Below, piece after piece: positions 1 through 5,562 of a DNA stretch of 5,566 bases. This DNA comes from Sulfurovum sp. (GTDB lineage: Bacteria; Campylobacterota; Campylobacteria; Campylobacterales; Sulfurovaceae). Under the pieces are notes generated by a model. It saw only the letters and a program-made list of their open reading frames with translations. It ran no database searches and was not told the DNA's origin. The position numbers and the translations under genes are program-made. The DNA lies in NCBI GenBank assembly GCA_027038155.1, contig JALVXW010000339.1:1-5566 (forward strand), given 5' to 3'. Each line of letters opens with the position of its first letter. The first letter of the stretch is position 1.

Positions 1-2
1 TT

Positions 3-2276
3 ACCAATGACATTACAGGTACCCCAGCATCATTTGAACCTGTCATTGACTACATCGTGACAAAACTTCCTAGATTTACCTTTGAAAAATTCCCAATGGC
101 AGACTCTACACTTACAACTGCTATGAAATCTGTAGGTGAAGCGATGGCTATTGGTCGTACATTTAAAGAGTCATTCCAAAAAGCTCTCTGTTCACTTGAA
201 ACTGGACTTACAGGATTTAACCCTATTAAGTGTGATGGGGAAGAGCTTGTTCGTGAGATTCGTCGCTCACATGCTGACCGTATGCTCTATCTCTTTGAAG
301 GTCTTAGACGTGGTATGACAGTGGATGCGATTTTTGATCTTTGCAAAATAGACCGTTGGTTCCTCTACCAACTAGAAGAGTTAGCACAAGTTGAAAAGGA
401 GATGGATATAGCTCTACTTACAGATGCAACTAGACTCCGTGAAGTCAAAGCTGATGGTTTCTCAGATGCGATGATTGCTGAAATCATCAACAAAAAAGAG
501 GGCCTTACACTAAGTGAAAATGATATCTACACTGCCAGAGAAAAAGCAGGTGTAGTGCTTGAATATAATGAAGTAGATACCTGTGCAGCTGAGTTTAAAG
601 CACTCACCCCTTACCTCTACTCTACAACAAACATCACAAAACTACCCACTTCTCACTCTTCACTCCACACTCCTGACTCTAAGGAGCGTAAGGTCTTGGT
701 AATTGGTGGTGGACCTAACCGTATTGGTCAGGGTATTGAGTTTGACTACTGTTGTGTACACGCTGCCTTTGCCCTCAAAGATATGGGCATAAAGTCTATT
801 ATGTACAACTGTAACCCTGAGACAGTCTCAACAGACTATGATACCTCTGATGTTCTCTACTTTGAACCTATTGATTTTGAACATGTCAGAAATGTCATTG
901 AACTTGAAAAACCAGATGGAGTGATTGTTCATTTTGGAGGACAAACACCCCTCAAACTTGCTAAAGATCTAACAGCCATTGGTGCAAATATCTCCGGAAC
1001 AACGGCTAGGGTCATTGACCTTGCCGAAGATAGAGAGCTATTTTCAGCCTTTATCAAAGACCTTGGACTGAAACAACCAGATAATGGAACAGTCTTTGAA
1101 AAAGAGAAAGCACTTGTGGTAGCCAACCGTATTGGATACCCTGTTCTTGTACGTCCTTCATTTGTACTGGGTGGTCGTGGCATGAAAACCGTCTATTCAG
1201 ATGAAGAGCTTAACCAATATATGGATGAAGCAGTAAGTGTATCTAACGATGCGCCTGTACTCATAGATAAATTTCTTGACAATGCCATAGAGCTTGATGT
1301 CGATGCTATCTGTGATGGAAAAGATGTCTATATTGGTTCAGTTATGCAACACATTGAAGAGGCAGGTATTCACTCTGGTGACTCTGCATGTTCTCTTCCT
1401 CCAGTCAATATCTCAGAAGCGTTACAAGAACAAATCAAAAAACAGACCGCTGCGATTGCACTGGGTCTTGGTGTGGTTGGTCTTTTAAATATTCAATATG
1501 CTATTCATAAGGGTGAAATTTATCTTATTGAAGTAAACCCTAGAGCATCACGTACTGTGCCTTTTGTCTCTAAAGCCACAGGTGTACCTTTGGCTAAAGT
1601 AGCTACAAGGGTCATGATACAAGGCAACCTTAAAGAGGCATTGAAATTCTATGATACTTTTGGTGTTGTTGATTTTGATAAAAAAATTATGGAGCCAACC
1701 CTTAAAAACCATGTGGCTGTTAAAGAAGCGGTTTTCCCTTTTAACAAACTTCCAGGATCAGACCTTATCTTAGGGCCTGAGATGAAGTCAACTGGTGAAG
1801 TCATGGGGATAAGTAATAACTTTGGTATGTCTTTTGCCAAATCACAATTTGCTTCTAAAAATGATATCCCACTTGAAGGTAAACTCTTCTTGTCACTTAC
1901 AGAGATAGATAAACCACATGCTGGGGAAATTGGAAAGATGTTTACAGACCTTGGATTTGAGATAGTTGCCACTTCAGGTACCCATGCAGCACTTGAAGTA
2001 GCAGGGGTAGCTTCAACAAAAGTACTCAAAATCTCCGAAGGTCGTCCAAATATTGATGATATGATTAAAAACGAAGAGGTAGCCATCGCTATCAATACCT
2101 CTGACAATGCAGGGAGCAAAACAGATGCCAGAACCATTAGACAATCTGTTCTGGCAAACCATGTAGCCTACTTTACTACACTCGCTGCTGCAAAAGCAAC
2201 CGCTATGGCAATAAAAGAGCTTCAGGCATCTGATGGTTGTCTTGCACCTAAAGCACTGCAAGATTATCTCACTTAG
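3..2276 (+). CDS. carB: Carbamoyl-phosphate synthase large subunit, 5'-truncated by the window edge
   Basis: CarB makes carbamoyl phosphate from bicarbonate, ATP and ammonia channelled from the CarA glutaminase, feeding pyrimidine and arginine synthesis in the cytoplasm. The frame is open to the left edge; the 757 residues seen lack roughly the first 330-350 of a protein usually near 1,070-1,090. The GTG at 57 is an internal valine in the conserved DYIVTKLPRF stretch, not a start. In order: the end of the carboxyphosphate domain, the oligomerisation domain, then the second ATP-grasp half opening with GGGPNRIGQGIEFDY (about 705-750). ATP-binding motifs RPSFVLGGRGM (about 1153-1185) and EVNPRASR (1530-1553) follow. 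The C-terminal MGS-like allosteric domain (about 1881-2200) carries SGTHAA, EGRPNIDD and INTSDNAGSKTDARTIR. No frameshift or lost catalytic motif is visible. The linker before the second half holds an unusual G-free tract (601-674). Transcription likely ends at the hairpin just downstream. Identity is very secure. Confidence 0.98.
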   Translation, partial: TNDITGTPASFEPVIDYIVTKLPRFTFEKFPMADSTLTTAMKSVGEAMAIGRTFKESFQKALCSLETGLTGFNPIKCDGEELVREIRRSHADRMLYLFEGLRRGMTVDAIFDLCKIDRWFLYQLEELAQVEKEMDIALLTDATRLREVKADGFSDAMIAEIINKKEGLTLSENDIYTAREKAGVVLEYNEVDTCAAEFKALTPYLYSTTNITKLPTSHSSLHTPDSKERKVLVIGGGPNRIGQGIEFDYCCVHAAFALKDMGIKSIMYNCNPETVSTDYDTSDVLYFEPIDFEHVRNVIELEKPDGVIVHFGGQTPLKLAKDLTAIGANISGTTARVIDLAEDRELFSAFIKDLGLKQPDNGTVFEKEKALVVANRIGYPVLVRPSFVLGGRGMKTVYSDEELNQYMDEAVSVSNDAPVLIDKFLDNAIELDVDAICDGKDVYIGSVMQHIEEAGIHSGDSACSLPPVNISEALQEQIKKQTAAIALGLGVVGLLNIQYAIHKGEIYLIEVNPRASRTVPFVSKATGVPLAKVATRVMIQGNLKEALKFYDTFGVVDFDKKIMEPTLKNHVAVKEAVFPFNKLPGSDLILGPEMKSTGEVMGISNNFGMSFAKSQFASKNDIPLEGKLFLSLTEIDKPHAGEIGKMFTDLGFEIVATSGTHAALEVAGVASTKVLKISEGRPNIDDMIKNEEVAIAINTSDNAGSKTDARTIRQSVLANHVAYFTTLAAAKATAMAIKELQASDGCLAPKALQDYLT

Positions 2277-2279
2277 AAA

Positions 2280-2304
2280 AAAGCATGTATCTTATGCATG
2301 CTTT
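2280..2304 (+). terminator. Probable intrinsic terminator of carB
   Basis: An 11-bp stem (arms 2280-2290 and 2294-2304, one G-U pair) with a 3-nt CTT loop begins 4 nt after the carB stop. Its base is AAA paired with TTT, preceded by an A-run (2277-2282). It is followed by AT-rich sequence with TTTTT at 2312-2316, so the downstream U-tract is interrupted and termination may be partial. The A-run and TTT base could also let it act weakly on the other strand. Confidence 0.65.
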
Positions 2305-2318
2305 AATTACATTTTTAT

Positions 2319-2324
2319 TATAAT
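2319..2324 (+). promoter_or_regulatory. -10 promoter element for the 3D-domain lipoprotein gene
   Basis: A perfect TATAAT hexamer lies only 5 nt before the ATG at 2330, preceded by T-rich sequence (2302-2319), as is typical of Campylobacterota sigma-70 promoters that lack a clear -35. The expected start of transcription falls on or within 1-2 nt of the ATG. No Shine-Dalgarno sequence is present. The mRNA is therefore probably leaderless (inference). Confidence 0.6.
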
Positions 2325-2329
2325 CCACT

Positions 2330-2902
2330 ATGTATAAACTTTATCTATTGCTTCTTTTGCTATTGTCTCTTCTCTTTTTATCAGGATGTAGTATTTTTCC
2401 TGAACAGGTTACATTAAAAAAAGACCATAGAAAACCTATTGTCAACAATAAAACATATGCACTGCGTGTAGCAGCTACTGCATACACTTCAAGAGCTAAC
2501 GAGACAGATAAAACCCCTTATTTGGCCGCATGGAACAACAGACTTCGTCCTGGAGTCAAATCTATTGCAGTTTCACGAGATTTATTGAAAATGGGTTTAA
2601 CCAATGGTACAAAGGTACGTATATCTGGACTTAGCGGAAAATATGTTGTGCTAGACAAAATGCACAAACGATGGAAAAAGAAGATTGATATCTATATGGG
2701 TCGCAACCGACGAAAAGCAATACGGTGGGGCAAAAGATATGTCACAATTTTTTGGAAGAAGAAAACCATTACAGAGCCAAACCCTAAAACATTAAAAAGA
2801 AAAACTAAGCCAAAAGATAGGCAAAAGCTCTCACCCACTCACCCCACACACTGGAGCCTTCCACATCTATTCCATTTTGTTGCAGATCTTTTACCAGCAT
2901 AA
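2330..2902 (+). CDS. 3D-domain (double-psi beta-barrel) lipoprotein
   Basis: The 190-residue product has a hydrophobic signal peptide (residues 1-19) ending in a lipobox, LSGC, with Cys20 as lipidation site. Ser at +2 suggests outer-membrane rather than inner-membrane retention. Residues about 47-142 resemble the 3D domain found in MltA-type lytic transglycosylases and in Bacillus YocH-like enzymes: ATAYTS, ETDKTP, IAVSRDLL, GTKVRI, GKYVVLDKM, IDIYMG and WGKRYVTIFW. Of the three aspartates that name the family, Asp109 and Asp120 fit; the first position seems to be Ser82, with Asp84 nearby. A peptidoglycan-binding or -cleaving role in the envelope is inferred, not shown. The last ~31 residues are read antisense to the 3' end of the convergent ATPase gene and are unlike the domain, so they are probably a recent or dispensable extension. 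The start is supported by the signal peptide and the adjacent -10 box; there is no Shine-Dalgarno sequence. Confidence 0.85.
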   Translation: MYKLYLLLLLLLSLLFLSGCSIFPEQVTLKKDHRKPIVNNKTYALRVAATAYTSRANETDKTPYLAAWNNRLRPGVKSIAVSRDLLKMGLTNGTKVRISGLSGKYVVLDKMHKRWKKKIDIYMGRNRRKAIRWGKRYVTIFWKKKTITEPNPKTLKRKTKPKDRQKLSPTHPTHWSLPHLFHFVADLLPA

Positions 2903-3809
2903 TGGAAAACTCTCCAGGCATTTTAAGAGAAAACTTTAAGACATTCTCTATCGCTTCATCGCTTTGATTTTCCAACAGAGCATTCACAAGCCCCATAGCC
3001 AGTGCCATCATCACTTTTGCATCTTCTGTTTCTGGCTCTATAAGTGTCCCATCAAGTACTCTATTTAAGTCGGGAAGCTCTTTCATCACTTTTTTAAAGC
3101 TACTATAACCAATAGCCGCCTCACGCCCTACTGCTCCGCTAATACTATCTAGTATCAAATCACTCTGGATACCTGATTTGACAATACTGTCCACATACTC
3201 CCATGAGCGTGGTGTAGCAAAAGATTTTTCACTGGATGTGGCATCAAAAGTAAAAAGCATCAATTTGTCATACGCTAAATATCCAATGATAGAGGCATCT
3301 ATATTTGCACTATATGCCCATGCTTTCCAGTCTTCAAAATCTACTTCCATCTCAAAGTGAACAAAACGGTTTGCCAAGGGTGGTGGCATTTTATAGACTA
3401 TCCCTCTGTCATTCTCACGGTTTCCTGCTGCTACAATGCTCCACCCAGATGGCAGTTCATACTCCCCTACTTTACGGTCTAGTATGAGCTGATAGGCTGA
3501 AGCCTGCACAGCTGGTGGTGCAGTATTTATCTCGTCTAAAAACAAGATACCTTTGGAGTCTGGCTCTGAGGGCAAAAAGCTTGGCTTTGCCCATACGCCC
3601 TCATTTGTCTGGGCATTAAAAAAAGGAATCCCTTTTAAATCTGTAGGATCAAGCAGCGACAAACGCAAGTCCAAAAACGCCAACCCCTGCTCTTTGGCAA
3701 TCTGCTTTACAACAGAAGATTTCCCAATCCCCGGAGCTCCCCAGATAAATACAGGTAGTTTTTGTATTATCAGTTTATTAACTACTTTTATAATACTTGA
3801 TGCTTTCAT
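2805..3809 (-). CDS. MoxR-type AAA+ ATPase
   Basis: This 334-residue cytosolic ATPase has every landmark of a MoxR-like (AAA_5) module: Walker A GAPGIGKS (24-31), Walker B ILFLDE (88-93) followed by INTAPPAVQASAYQLILDRKVGEYELP, sensor 1 at Asn130 (VAAGN), a candidate arginine finger in LANRF (Arg148), and sensor 2 in ATPRSW (Arg201). The C-terminal ~120 residues are a helical region without a recognised motif. Such ATPases generally remodel or activate partner proteins, typically with a VWA-domain protein; none is encoded in the window. The ATG is well supported: AGGA at 3818-3821 lies 8 nt upstream, inside the end of the preceding gene, whose stop is only 2 nt away, so translational coupling is likely. 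The 3' end overlaps the convergent lipoprotein gene by 98 bp. The ATPase class is secure; the substrate is unknown. Confidence 0.92.
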   Translation of the reverse strand: MKASSIIKVVNKLIIQKLPVFIWGAPGIGKSSVVKQIAKEQGLAFLDLRLSLLDPTDLKGIPFFNAQTNEGVWAKPSFLPSEPDSKGILFLDEINTAPPAVQASAYQLILDRKVGEYELPSGWSIVAAGNRENDRGIVYKMPPPLANRFVHFEMEVDFEDWKAWAYSANIDASIIGYLAYDKLMLFTFDATSSEKSFATPRSWEYVDSIVKSGIQSDLILDSISGAVGREAAIGYSSFKKVMKELPDLNRVLDGTLIEPETEDAKVMMALAMGLVNALLENQSDEAIENVLKFSLKMPGEFSIMLVKDLQQNGIDVEGSSVWGEWVRAFAYLLA

Positions 3810-3811
3810 GA

Positions 3812-5191
3812 TTATAATCCTAATTTTTGTGTAATGCTTGCTACAAACGTTTTGTTGGCGGTGAGTTCATTGCGTAAGCGTGTATCTATCTTTAGAATAT
3901 TGAGTATCTCCAAGGGTACAGAAGCGTTTGAGGCTATGCCTTTGGTAATTTCAAAGTCATCTCTCTCATAGAGTGCTCTCAATATCTCTACAGGTGTAGC
4001 CGTGTTGTAAGCCAGTCCAACAAGAATCTCCTTCTCATCACTATGTTTTTCATACAATTCCCTCAGCAACGCTACAGGTGTTGCCTTATTGATTGCCAGA
4101 CACTGATAGCTCTCTTTGATATTACGTCTATAGATATGCTCCAGACTCTGGGCATCCAAGGTATCGTTACCTGCCATATTTACCAACAGTGCAGTGTTTT
4201 TAGAGTCCAGCAGTAGTTCTACAACCTCTTGCTCAATCGTTTCATTGTCACCAAGGTAGGCAAAAAGGGTCTCATCTAACGCTCTTTTTTCTATTTGTGC
4301 ATACCGCTCCATGGTGATAGGCTGGTACCAGAGCAACAGTTGCACAACCGGATCACTTTTGTAGAGCAATACACCAAAGAGTGTTTCGTCTATCTGCGGA
4401 TTGGAAGCCAAAGATTGGTTAATCTCCTCTTCATCTCTTTGCGCATACTTTTGCAATACATCCAATGGCGTAACAGTGTTGCCAGCGAGATACCTATCTA
4501 CCCCTACATCTCTAAGACGTATCAAATGCTCTATGACATCTCTGTCCAGATAAGGATTGGTTGCGATGGATTCTCTGAGAGTAATTTTCTGCTTATCTTT
4601 TTGCAAAAAGGTCATGTTTGGAAATTTAATGAGTACTTCAAGCAGTCTTGGGTCTGTGGCTTCACGTGCTAGGCGTTTGAGTGTGAGTGAAGAGTAGAGC
4701 AGATCCTCTTCATTGGGCTTGATTTTGATGTATCTTCGCAGGGTATACATAATGACATCTCTGTCCTCTCTGTTGTCCTCATCCTCTTCATGCCATGCAT
4801 ACATACCTAAAAGTTTTACAAAAAGGGTATCACTTATATGGGCATTACCCAAAAGTCTAAAGATGCGCTCTTGATCATTGGCAAGTTTGACACCCATAAG
4901 TAGCTCATCATCATTAATACTCTCAGAGAGAAGCTTCTCGAAATCAAGAAGTTTAAAAAGAGGGATACCATCATCATATGCCAAGCATGAGATATCTTCT
5001 TCCACAGGATTGAGAGCATGATGCTCCACCACCCCTACCACACCCTCTTCATAGTCGGCTGTCATGGTAATACCATACTTTTTTAAAAAACGTGCTGTCT
5101 CTTTGGCAGTAAAGATACCTTCACGCCCAAGAAAAAGTATTTTCTTTCCCTGTGATGATGCCAATAGTTCAGGTAGTGTCTGTTTTGTCAT
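3812..5191 (-). CDS. BRCT-like / leucine-rich-repeat-variant (LRV) protein
   Basis: This 459-residue protein has no signal peptide or membrane segment, so it is probably cytosolic. Residues about 12-90 (GKKILFLGREGIFTAKETARFLKKYG ... DDGIPLFKLLDFEKLL) look like a BRCT domain, a fold usually used for protein or phosphopeptide contacts; this is by eye. An isolated LRV-like unit follows at about 113-128 (LLGNAHISDTLFVKLL). A very acidic loop is at 134-145. From about residue 208 to the end run about ten LRV units, each a short helix pair around xxN-x-x-(T/I/L)-x-x-x-x-(L/I), with anchors near Asn212, 238, 264, 290 (Gln), 316, 342, 368, 396, 422 and 446. Only two cysteines (69, 364) are present, so it lacks the iron-sulfur cluster of the Azotobacter LRV protein. 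It is first in an operon with the MoxR-type ATPase and may be its adaptor or target (inference). Its start has a -10 box 5 nt upstream and no Shine-Dalgarno sequence. Confidence 0.85.
   Translation of the reverse strand: MTKQTLPELLASSQGKKILFLGREGIFTAKETARFLKKYGITMTADYEEGVVGVVEHHALNPVEEDISCLAYDDGIPLFKLLDFEKLLSESINDDELLMGVKLANDQERIFRLLGNAHISDTLFVKLLGMYAWHEEDEDNREDRDVIMYTLRRYIKIKPNEEDLLYSSLTLKRLAREATDPRLLEVLIKFPNMTFLQKDKQKITLRESIATNPYLDRDVIEHLIRLRDVGVDRYLAGNTVTPLDVLQKYAQRDEEEINQSLASNPQIDETLFGVLLYKSDPVVQLLLWYQPITMERYAQIEKRALDETLFAYLGDNETIEQEVVELLLDSKNTALLVNMAGNDTLDAQSLEHIYRRNIKESYQCLAINKATPVALLRELYEKHSDEKEILVGLAYNTATPVEILRALYERDDFEITKGIASNASVPLEILNILKIDTRLRNELTANKTFVASITQKLGL
3815..4570 (-). repeat. 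Coding tandem array of about ten LRV repeats
   Basis: Residues 208-459 of the 459-residue protein repeat with a period of 26 residues (78 nt): the anchor positions 212, 238, 264, 290, 316, 342, 368, 396, 422 and 446 are spaced 26, 26, 26, 26, 26, 26, 28, 26 and 24. The best units read ATNPYLDRDVIEHLI, AGNTVTPLDVLQKYA, AINKATPVALLRELY and AYNTATPVEILRALY. The unit near 290 (WYQPITMERYAQI) is degenerate. DNA identity between units is low, which suggests an old array under protein-level selection rather than a recent duplication. Confidence 0.8.
3818..3821 (-). promoter_or_regulatory. Ribosome binding site of the MoxR-type ATPase gene, inside the upstream gene
   Basis: AGGA on the minus strand lies 8 nt before the ATG at 3809 and within the last codons of the LRV gene, whose TAA is at 3812-3814. 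Ribosomes finishing the LRV gene would stop right at this site, which favours coupled translation. It is the only ordinary Shine-Dalgarno start among the complete genes here. Confidence 0.7.
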
Positions 5192-5196
5192 AGTTT

Positions 5197-5205
5197 AGTA
5201 TAGCA
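5197..5205 (-). promoter_or_regulatory. Extended -10 promoter of the LRV-MoxR operon
   Basis: TGCTATACT on the minus strand is an extended -10 (TGC then TATACT, hexamer 5197-5202) ending 5 nt before the ATG at 5191. The predicted transcript starts at or next to the ATG, giving a leaderless mRNA. No Shine-Dalgarno sequence precedes the ATG. An inverted repeat (5214-5242) covers the region upstream, including where a -35 would lie. Confidence 0.6.
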
Positions 5206-5213
5206 TAGAGGGT

Positions 5214-5242
5214 TTAAATAGGAGTTAATAGCTCCTATTTAA
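5214..5242. repeat. 13-bp inverted repeat upstream of the LRV-MoxR promoter
   Basis: Arms 5214-5226 and 5230-5242 pair over 13 bp (one G-T pair) around a 3-nt AAT loop; the core is AAATAGGAG with CTCCTATTT. It sits about 24-52 nt upstream of the predicted operon start. It could be a terminator for minus-strand transcription from the 52-residue gene, with the arm's own TATTTAA as a weak U-tract, or an operator over the -35 region. Neither choice is decided by the sequence. Confidence 0.6.
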
Positions 5243-5254
5243 TTAATATTTCCC

Positions 5255-5341
5255 TCAAAACACCAAATAAACAGACGTAAAGATACTAGCACTTCCCAAT
5301 ATCATCACCATTATTATTGCCACACTAAACAAATTACTCAA
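5255..5341 (-). CDS. Possible tiny single-pass membrane peptide (28 residues, start uncertain)
   Basis: An open frame from TTG at 5341 to TGA at 5255-5257 encodes LSNLFSVAIIMVMILGSASI followed by FTSVYLVF, an uncharged membrane-spanning segment. GTG at 5321-5323 and ATG at 5309-5311 are other possible starts; none has a convincing Shine-Dalgarno sequence. It lies in the same frame as the preceding 52-residue ORF, directly after its TAA stop, and before the 5214-5242 hairpin, so it could be the second cistron of a short operon. T-rich sequence easily yields hydrophobic frames by chance, so this may not be a gene. No family is recognised. Apart from this ORF and the inverted repeat, nothing else is seen between 5192 and 5347. 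Confidence 0.3.
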   Translation of the reverse strand: MSNLFSVAIIMVMILGSASIFTSVYLVF

Positions 5342-5347
5342 AGAGAT

Positions 5348-5506
5348 TTAATAATCCACCCCATCTTCAGGAAACCCCTCTTTTTCATAATCAACCTTCT
5401 CCTGTTTGCACCCTTCAGGTTTTGAGGCACAATAGCGGTTATACGCTGTTTTGGCAATCAGCAACAGTAAAACTAAAACGATAAATAGAGTCAATGATTT
5501 TTTCAT
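5348..5506 (-). CDS. Small single-pass membrane protein, 52 residues, hypothetical
   Basis: The product starts MKKSLTLFIVLVLLLLIAKT, a positively charged N-terminus and a transmembrane segment (about residues 5-18), then a 34-residue hydrophilic tail, acidic towards its end. Cys26 and Cys33 (CASKPEGC) form a CX6C pair. If the N-terminus is cytoplasmic, the tail is periplasmic and could form a disulfide or bind a ligand (inference). The segment could also be a signal peptide, but no clear cleavage site or lipobox is seen. The gene has an extended -10 box 6 nt before its ATG and no Shine-Dalgarno sequence. It is transcribed divergently from a gene beyond the right edge. I do not recognise a family; the clear start, promoter and plausible membrane topology support it being real. 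Confidence 0.65.
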   Translation of the reverse strand: MKKSLTLFIVLVLLLLIAKTAYNRYCASKPEGCKQEKVDYEKEGFPEDGVDY

Positions 5507-5512
5507 ACACTA

Positions 5513-5521
5513 ACTATAGCA
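5513..5521 (-). promoter_or_regulatory. Extended -10 promoter of the 52-residue membrane protein gene
   Basis: TTGCTATAGT on the minus strand gives an extended -10 (TGC plus TATAGT, hexamer 5513-5518), ending 6 nt before the ATG at 5506. The layout matches that of the LRV-MoxR operon promoter (TGCTATACT, 5 nt before ATG) and again predicts a leaderless or nearly leaderless mRNA. Confidence 0.55.
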
Positions 5522-5534
5522 AAATATTTTTAGA

Positions 5535-5540
5535 TATAAT
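5535..5540 (+). promoter_or_regulatory. -10 promoter element for a plus-strand gene beyond the right edge
   Basis: A perfect TATAAT preceded by the AT-rich run AAAATATTTTTAGA lies 17 nt before a strong AGGAG. It is divergent from the promoter of the 52-residue gene, with the two -10 boxes about 16 bp apart, so the two promoters share a compact control region. Confidence 0.55.
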
Positions 5541-5557
5541 GATGAAATTATAAATCT

Positions 5558-5562
5558 AGGAG
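5558..5562 (+). promoter_or_regulatory. Ribosome binding site of a gene starting just past the right edge
   Basis: AGGAG followed by AAAT at the very end of the window is a canonical Shine-Dalgarno sequence. The start codon should lie within a few bases beyond 5566. In contrast to its three neighbours, this gene would have a normal leader of about 20 nt. Confidence 0.6.

Noticed and set aside
57..59. GTG as a possible start of a 739-residue CarB
   Set aside because: The frame is open to the left edge and the upstream residues (NDITGTPASFEPVIDYI) are ordinary internal CarB sequence, so the gene is truncated by the window, not started here.
1649..2137. 162-codon minus-strand open frame inside carB
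   Set aside because: It lies fully antisense to the conserved CarB C-terminal region, has a low-complexity serine/leucine-rich translation with no domain, and no promoter or ribosome binding site was noted. The other antisense or shifted frames in carB (for example 929-1183 and 2013-2261) fail for the same reason.
2794..2829. Intrinsic terminator for the ATPase gene
   Set aside because: A tract TTTTTCTTTTT (minus strand, 2794-2804) directly follows the stop, but only 3-bp stems can be drawn in front of it, so I do not call a terminator.
4295..4672. 125-codon plus-strand open frame within the LRV gene
   Set aside because: Antisense to the regular LRV repeats; its translation shows no recognisable pattern and the opposite strand explains the codon structure. 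The frames at 3178-3360, 3305-3487 and 3553-3834 are likewise shadows of the ATPase gene.
5539..5553. Four-codon leader ORF (ATG ATG AAA TTA TAA) near the right edge
   Set aside because: Its first ATG overlaps the -10 box and would lie upstream of the predicted transcript start; the strong AGGAG further on points to the real start beyond the window.
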